Shown piece by piece: positions 1-6,563 of a stretch of 6,579 nt of DNA; within the stretch, counting starts at the first letter, position 1, and every line of letters begins with the position of its first letter. Source of the DNA: Aromatoleum sp. (GTDB lineage: Bacteria > Pseudomonadota > Gammaproteobacteria > Burkholderiales > Casimicrobiaceae); assembly GCA_010365205.1 (NCBI GenBank), contig JAAFGU010000135.1:1-6579 (forward strand), given 5' to 3'. The notes under the pieces are model-generated. The model saw nothing but the letters and a program-made list of their open reading frames with translations. It searched no databases and was not told where the DNA came from. Made by a program: the position numbers and the translations under genes.

Positions 1-24
1 GAACGACAGGTCGGGTGCGGGCAT
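1..24 (-). CDS. Possible 5' end of a further operon gene, cut by the window edge
   Basis: An ATG at 24-22 on the minus strand opens a frame of eight codons (MPAPDLSF) that runs off the window without a stop. It lies 9 nt after the stop codon of the phosphate transporter gene, in line with the close packing of the other genes here, so a sixth cistron is plausible. No Shine-Dalgarno sequence is evident in the short spacer. Eight residues are too few to suggest a family, and the ATG could be chance. Confidence 0.3.
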
Positions 25-33
25 GCCGCGCGT

Positions 34-1785
34 TCAGGCGTTGGTCGGCTTGCGCTTCTGCCAGCCGCCTTTCGCGCTGCCGCCGTGGCCGCCGCCATCG
101 CCGTTGCCGGCGGGGCGGCGCGATGTGGAAGCGGCGTGCTCGGCGTCCGGTTCCTTCAGCCGCGTCTTCGCCAGCACGCCGGCCTGCTCGAGAATCGGGT
201 AGGCGATCGAACAGATGTGCGAGTTGATCCGTTTCATGTCGGAGATCAGATCGAGGTGCAGCGACGAGGTCTCGATGCTCTCGACCGTCTGCCCGGAAAG
301 GCGCGCGAGATGAGAGTCGGCGTACGCGCGCTCCAGGTCGCGGAACAGCACCTTCTGCGCGAGCAGCCCCTGCGCGCTTTTGAGGTCGCCGTTGAGGAAC
401 ACCGACAGCCCGAGCCGCAGGTTCGCGATCAACCGCGCATGCAGGTCGCAGATCTCGCCCATGCCGGCCTCGGAGAAATTGCGGCCCTTGTCGATCTTCT
501 TGTCCTCGACGTCGGTGATGATCCGCTCGACGATGTCGCCGACCTGTTCCATGTTGATCGTGAACGAGACGATGTCGGCCCAGCGGCGGCCCTCGGTCTC
601 TTCCAGCGCCTCGCGCGAAATCTGGGTCAGGTAGAGCTTGACCGCCGTATAGAGTTCGTCGACGACGTCGTCCTTCTTGCGCAGCCGCTCGGCGAGCGCG
701 CGGTCGTTGGTCTTCAGCACCGTCAGCATGCCGTTGAGCATTTCCTCGATCACGTCGCCGATCCGCAGCGCCTCGCGCGCGGCGAAGGAGATTGCCAGCG
801 CCGGCGTTGCGAGTGCCGACGGGTCGAGGTGACGCGGCTTGGCCGGATCGTCGAAGGCGGGGCGGGCGGGCAGGAGGCGCTCGGCAATCCGGGCGATCGG
901 CGCGGTGAAGAAGATGAATGCGAGCGCCAGCGCGACGTTGAACCACAGGTGGAACAGCACGACCTGCCGCGCGGGGTCGAGCTGCAGCCCGTCGATCCAG
1001 CCCTCGATATGGCCGACGAGCGGCATCAGCAGAATGCAGCCGATCAGCTTGAACAGGAAGTTGCCGAGGGTCACACGCCGCGCTTCGGGCGGCGAGCGCA
1101 GCGTCGACAGCATTCCCAGGAGACCGCTGCCGAGATTCGCGCCGAGGACGAGCCCGAGCGCCACCGGCAGCGCGATCACGTGCAGCGACGCCAGCGTGGC
1201 GACGAGCAGCACGACGGCGAGGCTCGAATAGCAGAGCACCGTCAGCAGCGCGGCGACCAGCATGTCGAGCAGGACGTCGCCGGTCAGCGAGGCGAAGATG
1301 ACCTTGACGCCGGCGGCCTGCACGACCGGCTTGGCGGCTACGCCGATCCATTGCAGCGCGAAAATGATGAGGCCGAGCCCGATCAGGATGCGGCCGAAGC
1401 GGCCGACCGTGGTCGACTGCAGGGCGAGGAACAGCGTGACGCCGGTAAAGATCAGCAGGGGTGCCAACCACGACAGATCGAACGACAGCATCACGGTCAC
1501 GAGCGACGTGCCGACGTCGGCGCCGAGCATCACGGCGAGCGCGGGCGCCGTCCCGATCAGGCCTTGCCCCGCGAATGCGGCGACGATCAGCGCCGTCGCC
1601 GTGCTGCTCTGGATCAGTCCGGTGACGCCCAGGCCGGCGAAGAATGCGGCGAAGCGGTTCTGCACGCTTCGGCGCAGTACCCGCCGCAGCGTGCCCCCGT
1701 AGACGCGCAGGATGCCAGTGCGGACGATGTGCGTGCCCCAGACGAGCAGCGAAACGCCGGCGAGCAGGTTGAGAAGCGTCTGCAT
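34..1785 (-). CDS. Na+/phosphate cotransporter, NptA/YjbB (PNaS) family, with C-terminal PhoU-like domain
   Basis: Integral membrane protein of 583 residues that probably moves inorganic phosphate with sodium across the inner membrane. About eight to ten hydrophobic segments fill residues 1-305. The first Na/Pi repeat carries the QSSTATA signature (59-65), followed by GADVGTS (88-94); the second repeat has CYSSLAVV (185-192) and GANLGS (215-220). A mostly charged helical region (about 330-540) matches the PhoU-like domain fused to bacterial members such as E. coli YjbB, which has been linked to phosphate export. The last 40 residues are a Gly-rich, basic tail (GDGGGHGG, then QKRKP) that looks disordered. 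The ATG start lies 6 nt after the stop of the PbfA-like gene, with only a weak GAG upstream, so translation is probably coupled. The family is clear. The direction of transport is inferred: release of phosphate made by PhnA fits the operon, but uptake is not excluded. Confidence 0.9.
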   Translation of the reverse strand: MQTLLNLLAGVSLLVWGTHIVRTGILRVYGGTLRRVLRRSVQNRFAAFFAGLGVTGLIQSSTATALIVAAFAGQGLIGTAPALAVMLGADVGTSLVTVMLSFDLSWLAPLLIFTGVTLFLALQSTTVGRFGRILIGLGLIIFALQWIGVAAKPVVQAAGVKVIFASLTGDVLLDMLVAALLTVLCYSSLAVVLLVATLASLHVIALPVALGLVLGANLGSGLLGMLSTLRSPPEARRVTLGNFLFKLIGCILLMPLVGHIEGWIDGLQLDPARQVVLFHLWFNVALALAFIFFTAPIARIAERLLPARPAFDDPAKPRHLDPSALATPALAISFAAREALRIGDVIEEMLNGMLTVLKTNDRALAERLRKKDDVVDELYTAVKLYLTQISREALEETEGRRWADIVSFTINMEQVGDIVERIITDVEDKKIDKGRNFSEAGMGEICDLHARLIANLRLGLSVFLNGDLKSAQGLLAQKVLFRDLERAYADSHLARLSGQTVESIETSSLHLDLISDMKRINSHICSIAYPILEQAGVLAKTRLKEPDAEHAASTSRRPAGNGDGGGHGGSAKGGWQKRKPTNA

Positions 1786-1791
1786 CGCGGC

Positions 1792-3150
1792 TCAGTCGGT
1801 CCCGGTCTCGACCGCAGCCAGCGCGGCGTCGATGATGTCGAACGCCGCGTCGAGCTCGGCGGGCGCAATCACCAGCGGCGGTGACAGCGTGAGGACGTTG
1901 CCCTGGCCGATCTTGAACGACAGCCCGTGCGCGAGGCAGTGGTACAGCACGCGCTCCGCCTCGTCGCGCGCCGGCGCGCCGGCGCGGACGAGCTCGATGC
2001 CGAGCAGGAGGCCGATTCCCCGAACGTCGCCGATGAGCGGGCGCTTTGCCTTCAGCGCACGCATTCGCGCCATCGCCTGAGCGCCCAGCGTCCGCGACTT
2101 CGCGAGAAGATCTTCGCGCTCGATCACCTCGAGCGTGGCGAGGGCGGCGGCGCATCCGATCGAACTCTTTTCGTGCGTGTAGTGGCCGAGTGCGCGGTCG
2201 GCGGCCACGTCCAGGTCGCGCCGCGCGATCAACGCCGCCATCGGAACCACGGCGCCGCCGAGCCCCTTGCCCAGGACCACCATGTCGGGAACGACGCCGT
2301 AGTGCTCGAAGGCGAACATGCGTCCGGTCCGTCCGAGGCAGATAGGGATCTCGTCGAGGATCATCAGCGCGCCATGCCGGTCGCAGGCGTCGCGCACGAT
2401 CCGGTAATACTCCGGAGGCGGAATCTGGACGTCGGTGCAGCGGACCGTCTCGATGATCACGGCGCCAATGTCTTCTTCCTTACCGAGCACGTATTCGAGG
2501 TACTCGGCGCAGCGCGCGTTGCAGGTGCCACCGCAGCCGAAACCGCAGGCGCCGGGGTCGCAGGGCGGAGCGTGCTCGGTCCCCGGCAATAGCGGACCGA
2601 TGCCCTTGCGAAAGATGGCCTCGCCGCCGATGGAAATCGCGTCGAGCGACGCGCCGTGGAACGAATCCCACAGCGACAGCGTCTTGTGCCGGCCGGTGGC
2701 GACACGCGCGAGCTTCAACGCCATGCCGATCGCGAGCGTGCCGCCGGGTGCGAACAGCACCTTTCCCAATGGATCCGGCGCGAGGTCGGCAAGTTTCACG
2801 GCGAGCTCGACGGCGGCGCGGTTGGTGAAGCGCCGCGGCGAGAACGGCAGCGTCTCGAGCTGGCGTTTGACCGCGTCGACGACATGCGGGTGCCGATAGC
2901 CGACCTGATGCACGTTGTTGCCGTGGAAGTCCATGATCCGCCGGCCCTCGACGTCGGTGAGCCAGATGCCGTCGCAGGAGGCCAGCGCGTTGAAGCAGGG
3001 GGTGGACAACGACTGGTGCAGGAACACGTCGGCGTCGGCATCGAGCAGCGCGCGCGTCGCGGCATGCACGTGTCCGGTCTCGAACGCCCGGCGCCGCGGC
3101 GACAGATTGACGTCGCCTTCGGCGGCGAGATCGACCTGCGCGGCGATCAC
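1792..3150 (-). CDS. pbfA: PLP-dependent class III aminotransferase-fold enzyme, probable (R)-1-hydroxy-2-aminoethylphosphonate ammonia-lyase (PbfA-like)
   Basis: Cytosolic fold-type I PLP enzyme of 452 residues. As PbfA it would eliminate ammonia from (R)-1-hydroxy-2-aminoethylphosphonate, giving phosphonoacetaldehyde, the PhnY substrate. Visible motifs: MDFHGNNVHQVGYRHP (73-88), WDSFHGAS (161-168), LDEIPICLGRTG (265-276) with Asp266 placed to contact the pyridine nitrogen, and GKGLGG (294-299) with Lys295 as the Schiff-base lysine. The usual TFGGNP loop reads THEKSS (325-330). A Cys-rich segment (197-214) precedes the central domain. I chose the GTG at 3150 because it overlaps the phnY stop as GTGA and gives normal family length; the frame stays open upstream to 4311 without a stop, but that part is a shadow of phnY. 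There is no clear Shine-Dalgarno, so coupling to phnY is likely. The fold is certain. The lyase call rests on overall resemblance plus the phnAY context; a phosphonate transaminase is the main alternative. Confidence 0.78.
   Translation of the reverse strand: MIAAQVDLAAEGDVNLSPRRRAFETGHVHAATRALLDADADVFLHQSLSTPCFNALASCDGIWLTDVEGRRIMDFHGNNVHQVGYRHPHVVDAVKRQLETLPFSPRRFTNRAAVELAVKLADLAPDPLGKVLFAPGGTLAIGMALKLARVATGRHKTLSLWDSFHGASLDAISIGGEAIFRKGIGPLLPGTEHAPPCDPGACGFGCGGTCNARCAEYLEYVLGKEEDIGAVIIETVRCTDVQIPPPEYYRIVRDACDRHGALMILDEIPICLGRTGRMFAFEHYGVVPDMVVLGKGLGGAVVPMAALIARRDLDVAADRALGHYTHEKSSIGCAAALATLEVIEREDLLAKSRTLGAQAMARMRALKAKRPLIGDVRGIGLLLGIELVRAGAPARDEAERVLYHCLAHGLSFKIGQGNVLTLSPPLVIAPAELDAAFDIIDAALAAVETGTD
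1967..1986. repeat. 20-bp perfect GC-only palindrome inside the PbfA-like gene
   Basis: The 20 bases equal their own reverse complement, with the centre between 1976 and 1977, and consist only of G and C. They encode a short Ala/Gly/Pro/Arg stretch (about RAGAPAR, residues 389-395 of the PbfA-like protein), probably a surface turn after the GIELV strand. With no A or T and no U-tract after it, it does not look like a terminator. It may simply follow from codon bias, or form a hairpin in the mRNA about 180 nt before the transporter start. Confidence 0.35.
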
Positions 3151-4607
3151 CACGGCAGCGAGTACGTCTTGACGTTGGTGAAGCTCTTCATCGCTTCCTG
3201 CACGCCTTCCTTGTAGCCGAGTCCGGAGTCCTTGACGCCGCCGAATGGCGTCAGCTCGAGCCGATAGCCCGGCACTTCGCGGACGTTGACGCTGCCGACG
3301 TTGAGCTCGGAGACGAAGCGCGTGATGTAGTCGAGGCGATTCGTGCACACGGCGGACGAGAGCCCGTAGTCGGTCGAGTTCGCGATCCGTATCGCGTCGT
3401 CGATGTCGTCGAAGCGGATCACCGGCGACACCGGTCCGAACGTCTCGTGCTTGACCAGCGGCATGTCGGGCGTGACGTGGTCGACGAGCGTCGGCGAATA
3501 GAGCGCGCCGCGGCGCACGTTGCCGTGCAGCAGCCTGGCGCCGCGCGCCACCGCCTCGTTCACTCTGGCCTCGAACGAGACGGCCGCCGGCTCGTCGATC
3601 ACGGTCCCCATGTCGACGGCCGGGTCCATCGGATCGCCGTAGGTCCAAGCCCTGGTTCTGGCAAGCAGCAGATCGACGAAGTGGTCGGCGACCTCGCGAT
3701 GGACGAGTATGCGCTTGATCGCCGTGCAGCGCTGGCCCGAGTTCTTGTACGAGCCGGCCGCGGCGAGCGACGCGGCCTCGTCGAGATCGGAGTCTTCCAT
3801 GACGATGATCGGGTCGTTGCCGCCGAGTTCCAGCACCTGCCGCTTGTAGACGGCCTTGGCCGCGATGTACTTGCCTGTGGCCACGCCGCCGGTGAACGTG
3901 ATGAGGTCGACGTCCGGATGGGTCAGCATCTCGTCGGCGATTTCCCGCGGGTCTCCGGTGACCACCGAGAACATCTCCGGCGGCAGGCCGGCCTCGTACA
4001 GGATGTCGGCGAGCAGCAGCGCGGTGAGCGGCGTCTTTTCCGTCGGCTTCAGCACCATCCGGTTGTTGGTTGCGATCGACGGCGCCACCTTGTGTGCAAC
4101 CTGGTTCAGCGGATGGTTGAACGGCGTGATCGCCGAGATCGCTCCCAGCAGTGGCTCGCGCAGCGTGTAGACCTTGCGCTTCGTGCCACGCGGCGTGAGG
4201 TCGCAGGAAAAGATCTGGCCGTCGTCGGCCAGCGCGGCGTTGCCGGCAAACACGAAAACGTCGCAGGCGCGGCCGACTTCGTAGAGCGAGTCCTTCTTGC
4301 AGATCCCGCATTCGGCGGTGATGAGGTCGGAGATCTCGGCGCTGCGGCCGCGGATGAGTTCGGCGGTACGGTGCAGGATGCGGTAGCGGTCGTGCCGCGT
4401 GAGGGTCGGCTTGTACGCCTTGGCGATGGCGAACGCCCGCCGGATGTCGTCGACGCTCGCCTTGGGCACCGTGCCCACGACCGCGCCGGTGTACGGATTG
4501 CGGACGTCGAGCGTCCGCTCGCCGCCCACGAGTTCGCCGGCGATCCGCATGCGCGCGCGCAGCACATGGCCGTTGCGCACGTCCTTCAGCTCCGCCATCA
4601 TATTCAT
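3147..4607 (-). CDS. phnY: Phosphonoacetaldehyde dehydrogenase PhnY (ALDH superfamily)
   Basis: NAD(P)+-dependent aldehyde dehydrogenase of 486 residues that oxidises phosphonoacetaldehyde to phosphonoacetate. ALDH motifs appear in order: TPFNHPLNQ (161-169, Asn164 for the oxyanion hole), KPTEKTP (187-193, cofactor lysine), FTGGVATGK (238-246), LELGGNDP (259-266, general base Glu260), GQRCTA (291-296, catalytic Cys294) and ETFGPVSPV (388-396). The Glu-Cys spacing of 34 is standard. Arg293 beside the cysteine is a candidate phosphonate-binding residue (inference). The length fits PhnY (about 485). The frame continues to an ATG at 4700, but the extra 31 residues are low complexity and lie inside phnA, so I prefer the ATG at 4607, 13 nt after the phnA stop; ATGs at 4601 and 4598 are alternatives. 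The Shine-Dalgarno is weak. A general ALDH of this class (lactaldehyde or succinate semialdehyde type) would be the alternative, but adjacency to phnA makes PhnY very likely. Confidence 0.92.
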   Translation of the reverse strand: MNMMAELKDVRNGHVLRARMRIAGELVGGERTLDVRNPYTGAVVGTVPKASVDDIRRAFAIAKAYKPTLTRHDRYRILHRTAELIRGRSAEISDLITAECGICKKDSLYEVGRACDVFVFAGNAALADDGQIFSCDLTPRGTKRKVYTLREPLLGAISAITPFNHPLNQVAHKVAPSIATNNRMVLKPTEKTPLTALLLADILYEAGLPPEMFSVVTGDPREIADEMLTHPDVDLITFTGGVATGKYIAAKAVYKRQVLELGGNDPIIVMEDSDLDEAASLAAAGSYKNSGQRCTAIKRILVHREVADHFVDLLLARTRAWTYGDPMDPAVDMGTVIDEPAAVSFEARVNEAVARGARLLHGNVRRGALYSPTLVDHVTPDMPLVKHETFGPVSPVIRFDDIDDAIRIANSTDYGLSSAVCTNRLDYITRFVSELNVGSVNVREVPGYRLELTPFGGVKDSGLGYKEGVQEAMKSFTNVKTYSLPW

Positions 4608-4620
4608 CGCGCCGGGTCCG

Positions 4621-5850
4621 TCATTGAAGGTAGTTGAGGGCGAGATCGAAGGCGTCGAAGTTGCGCCAGCGCCGTCCCGCCGGCAGCCGGGCGGCGCCAC
4701 GATTCGCGATCAGCGGCACCCGCTGCTCGGAGACGCCCCCGTGCGAACGCAGCGGCGCGTCGAGGCCGGACAGGTCGTGCCGCTCGCGACTGGTCCCGAT
4801 CACCGTCAATCGCTCGGACACGACGACGAGGTCACCGACGCGATCGGGCGGCAGTTCGAAGCGCCGGCAGGCGTCTTCCCGCGTCAACACCGTCTCCATG
4901 CCCGGGAGCATCGCGATTTGGGCGCCGGCATCGGCGGCGGTTACCGGCGCCGACACGTAGACGGTGGCGAAGGACCCGAGCGCGCCGTGGTGGACGACGT
5001 ACGGATCGGTGATCGGCAGGATCACCCGGGTGGTCCCCGCGCCATACGCCGCGTCCAGCATGTCCTGCAGGTAGATCACGTTCGGCCGACCGAACGCGTC
5101 GGTCTTCGCGTTCATCCCGTGATCGGCGGTGACGACGATGGTGGCGCCCATGGCGTCGAGTTGCGCGAGGTAAGCGTCCATCATCGCGTAGAAATCGTTG
5201 GCGGCGCCCACCCCTGGCGCGGCCTTGTGCTGGACATAGTCGGTCGTCGACAGATACATGACGTCGGGGCGCTGGCGCTCCATAAGCTTGACGCCGGCGG
5301 CGAACACGAACTCGGACAGTGCCGCGCTGTAGACCGACGGCACGGGCATTCCCACCATCGCGACGACGCCTTCGATGCCGTTGGCGGCCAGCGTCGCCTC
5401 GCCTGCCTTCTCCGACGAGAAGCAGATGCCCGTCATCCGATGCCCGAGCAGCGCGCGCAGCTTGTCCTTGGCGGTGACGACGGCGACCTTGGCGCCGACG
5501 GCGGCGAGTGCGGCGAGTATCGTTCCCGCGCGCAGGTACTTCGGATCGTTCATCATCACCTCGGCGCCGGCGTCGCGGTCCCAGAAGTAGTTGCCGCAGA
5601 TCCCGTGCACGGCCGGCGGCGCGCCGGTGACGATCGACAGGTTGTTCGGGTTGGTGAACGACGGCACGACGCAATCCGCGGTGAGGCACAGGCCCTTGGT
5701 CAGGAGCGATGCGAGGTAGGGCGTGCGGCCGCTGGCGATCGCCTGGTTGATGTACTCGGGCTCGCAGCCGTCGACGCAGACGACGACGACCGGTCGTTGC
5801 GGCAGCCGGTAGCTGCGGCCGTTGACGACGAGAGGCGTGACGGAATTCAA
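4621..5850 (-). CDS. phnA: Phosphonoacetate hydrolase PhnA
   Basis: Zinc-dependent C-P hydrolase of the alkaline phosphatase superfamily, 409 residues, converting phosphonoacetate to acetate and phosphate. The full di-zinc set is visible: Asp27 (VCVDGCEPEY, 24-33), the nucleophile Thr66 (PSFTNPNN, 63-70), Asp204 and His208 (TTDYVQH, 202-208), Asp243 and His244 (TADHGMN, 241-247) and His370 (RSHGGVSEQ, 368-376). Lys128 and Lys130 (TAKDK) lie where the family binds the substrate phosphonate and carboxylate. No signal peptide is seen, so it acts in the cytosol. The start codon is TTG, overlapping the regulator's stop as TTGA; a GAGGA-type Shine-Dalgarno at about 5862-5858 with 7-8 nt spacing supports it, and the N-terminus (NGRSYRLP then VVVVCVDG) is family-like. 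The length and every key residue fit, and the aldehyde dehydrogenase that makes its substrate follows directly. Confidence 0.95.
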   Translation of the reverse strand: MNSVTPLVVNGRSYRLPQRPVVVVCVDGCEPEYINQAIASGRTPYLASLLTKGLCLTADCVVPSFTNPNNLSIVTGAPPAVHGICGNYFWDRDAGAEVMMNDPKYLRAGTILAALAAVGAKVAVVTAKDKLRALLGHRMTGICFSSEKAGEATLAANGIEGVVAMVGMPVPSVYSAALSEFVFAAGVKLMERQRPDVMYLSTTDYVQHKAAPGVGAANDFYAMMDAYLAQLDAMGATIVVTADHGMNAKTDAFGRPNVIYLQDMLDAAYGAGTTRVILPITDPYVVHHGALGSFATVYVSAPVTAADAGAQIAMLPGMETVLTREDACRRFELPPDRVGDLVVVSERLTVIGTSRERHDLSGLDAPLRSHGGVSEQRVPLIANRGAARLPAGRRWRNFDAFDLALNYLQ

Positions 5851-6563
5851 CGGGCTTTCCTCGAGGAAATGCGCGGCGGCGAAATGCGGGCGCCGGCCCG
5901 CGTCTTGTGCATGCGCTCGCGGCTCGCCATGACGTGCTCGTAGAGCGCGCGTCCGGCGGCCGCCGCGTGGCCCGCGGCGATGCGGTCGACGATTTCGCCG
6001 TGCTCGCGGGTCGAGATCGGCAGCGTCCCGCTCTGCGCGAGCGTCGCACGGCGGTACAGGTTCAGCTCGTTGACCAGCCGGCGGTAGGTGAGGAGCAGCT
6101 TGGCGTTGCCGGTGAGTTCGACCAGCCGGTCGTGGAACTCCAGGTTGGCGGCAACGTAGGCATCGACATCGCCCTTGCCGGCGGCCTTTTCCATCCGCTC
6201 GACGCGCGCGCGCAGCTCGCGCACCAGTTCGGGCGTCGTGCGCCGCGCCAGACGGCGGCCGACGAATTCGTCCAGCGCGGCGCGCACCTCGTAGATCTCG
6301 TCGGCCTCCTCGACGCTGATCTGGCGGACGTAGACGCCGCGGTTTTTCTCCAGGCGGACGAGACCGGATTCCTCGAGCGCGCGGAACGCCTCGCGCACCG
6401 GGCCGCGCGAGACGCCGAGCAGGTCGGCGACGACGGCTTCGTTGAGCTTGCTGCCGGCGGGGAGATCGCCGGCGAGGATCATCCGTTCGAGCTCCTTCTG
6501 CACCAGCGTGGGGAGCGAGCTCGACTGGACGAGCGCGATGGCATCGGCGCCATTCCGCGGCAC
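5847..6563 (-). CDS. GntR-family transcriptional regulator, FadR/FCD subfamily (PhnR-like of phosphonate operons)
   Basis: DNA-binding regulator of at least 238 residues. Residues about 14-80 form the GntR winged helix (VQKELERMILAGDLPAGSKL, helix-turn-helix at about 42-62 with VSRGPVREAFRALEESGLV, wing RGVYVR). Residues about 87-213 form an all-helical FCD ligand domain; Asn140 and His144 (NLEFH), His188 (EHGEI) and His210 (YEHV) occupy its usual metal-ligand positions. The C-terminus is basic. The best visible start is GTG at 6563, since there is no in-frame ATG; however, the frame is open to the window edge and no Shine-Dalgarno is visible, so the true start may lie further upstream. It overlaps phnA by 4 nt and is thus likely the first gene of, or cotranscribed with, the operon, implying autoregulation. 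A GntR/FCD family linked to phosphonate use is known in Burkholderiales; the effector, perhaps an organophosphonate intermediate, is inferred. Confidence 0.88.
   Translation of the reverse strand: MPRNGADAIALVQSSSLPTLVQKELERMILAGDLPAGSKLNEAVVADLLGVSRGPVREAFRALEESGLVRLEKNRGVYVRQISVEEADEIYEVRAALDEFVGRRLARRTTPELVRELRARVERMEKAAGKGDVDAYVAANLEFHDRLVELTGNAKLLLTYRRLVNELNLYRRATLAQSGTLPISTREHGEIVDRIAAGHAAAAGRALYEHVMASRERMHKTRAGARISPPRISSRKAR
5858..5862 (-). promoter_or_regulatory. Shine-Dalgarno sequence deciding the TTG start of phnA
   Basis: On the minus strand, GAGGA lies 7 nt before a TTG whose last two bases begin the TGA stop of the regulator gene. This is the only clear ribosome binding site in the operon. 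It sits inside the last codons of the regulator, so phnA can be initiated independently as well as by coupling. It also supports reading TTG, not an internal codon, as the phnA start. Confidence 0.6.

Noticed and set aside
85..1884. Plus-strand open frame of 599 codons opposite the phosphate transporter gene.
   Set aside because: Its product is dominated by Arg, Glu, Gln, Asp and His, the typical mirror of a GC-rich gene, with no recognisable domain.
3151..4311. The PbfA-like frame stays open upstream to 4311, giving an apparent 839-residue fusion protein.
   Set aside because: The extra 387 residues are Arg/Gly-rich, lack any recognisable domain and lie opposite phnY in another frame; the real protein has normal length from the GTG at 3150.
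4621..4624. An ATGA stop-start overlap at the end of phnA.
   Set aside because: The ATG is not in the phnY frame and does not lead into any recognisable protein.
4608..4700. Longer phnY starting at the ATG at 4700.
   Set aside because: It adds 31 low-complexity residues encoded within phnA and lengthens the protein beyond the usual PhnY size; an ATG 13 nt after the phnA stop fits better.
3447..5943. Two long plus-strand open frames (3447-4637 and 4399-5943) opposite phnY and phnA.
   Set aside because: Both have biased Arg/Val/His/Asp-rich composition, overlap each other, and oppose genes whose catalytic residues are all intact.
4832..6049. Minus-strand open frame of 405 codons spanning the regulator-phnA junction.
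   Set aside because: It is an Arg-rich out-of-frame shadow of phnA, which has a complete active site in its own frame.
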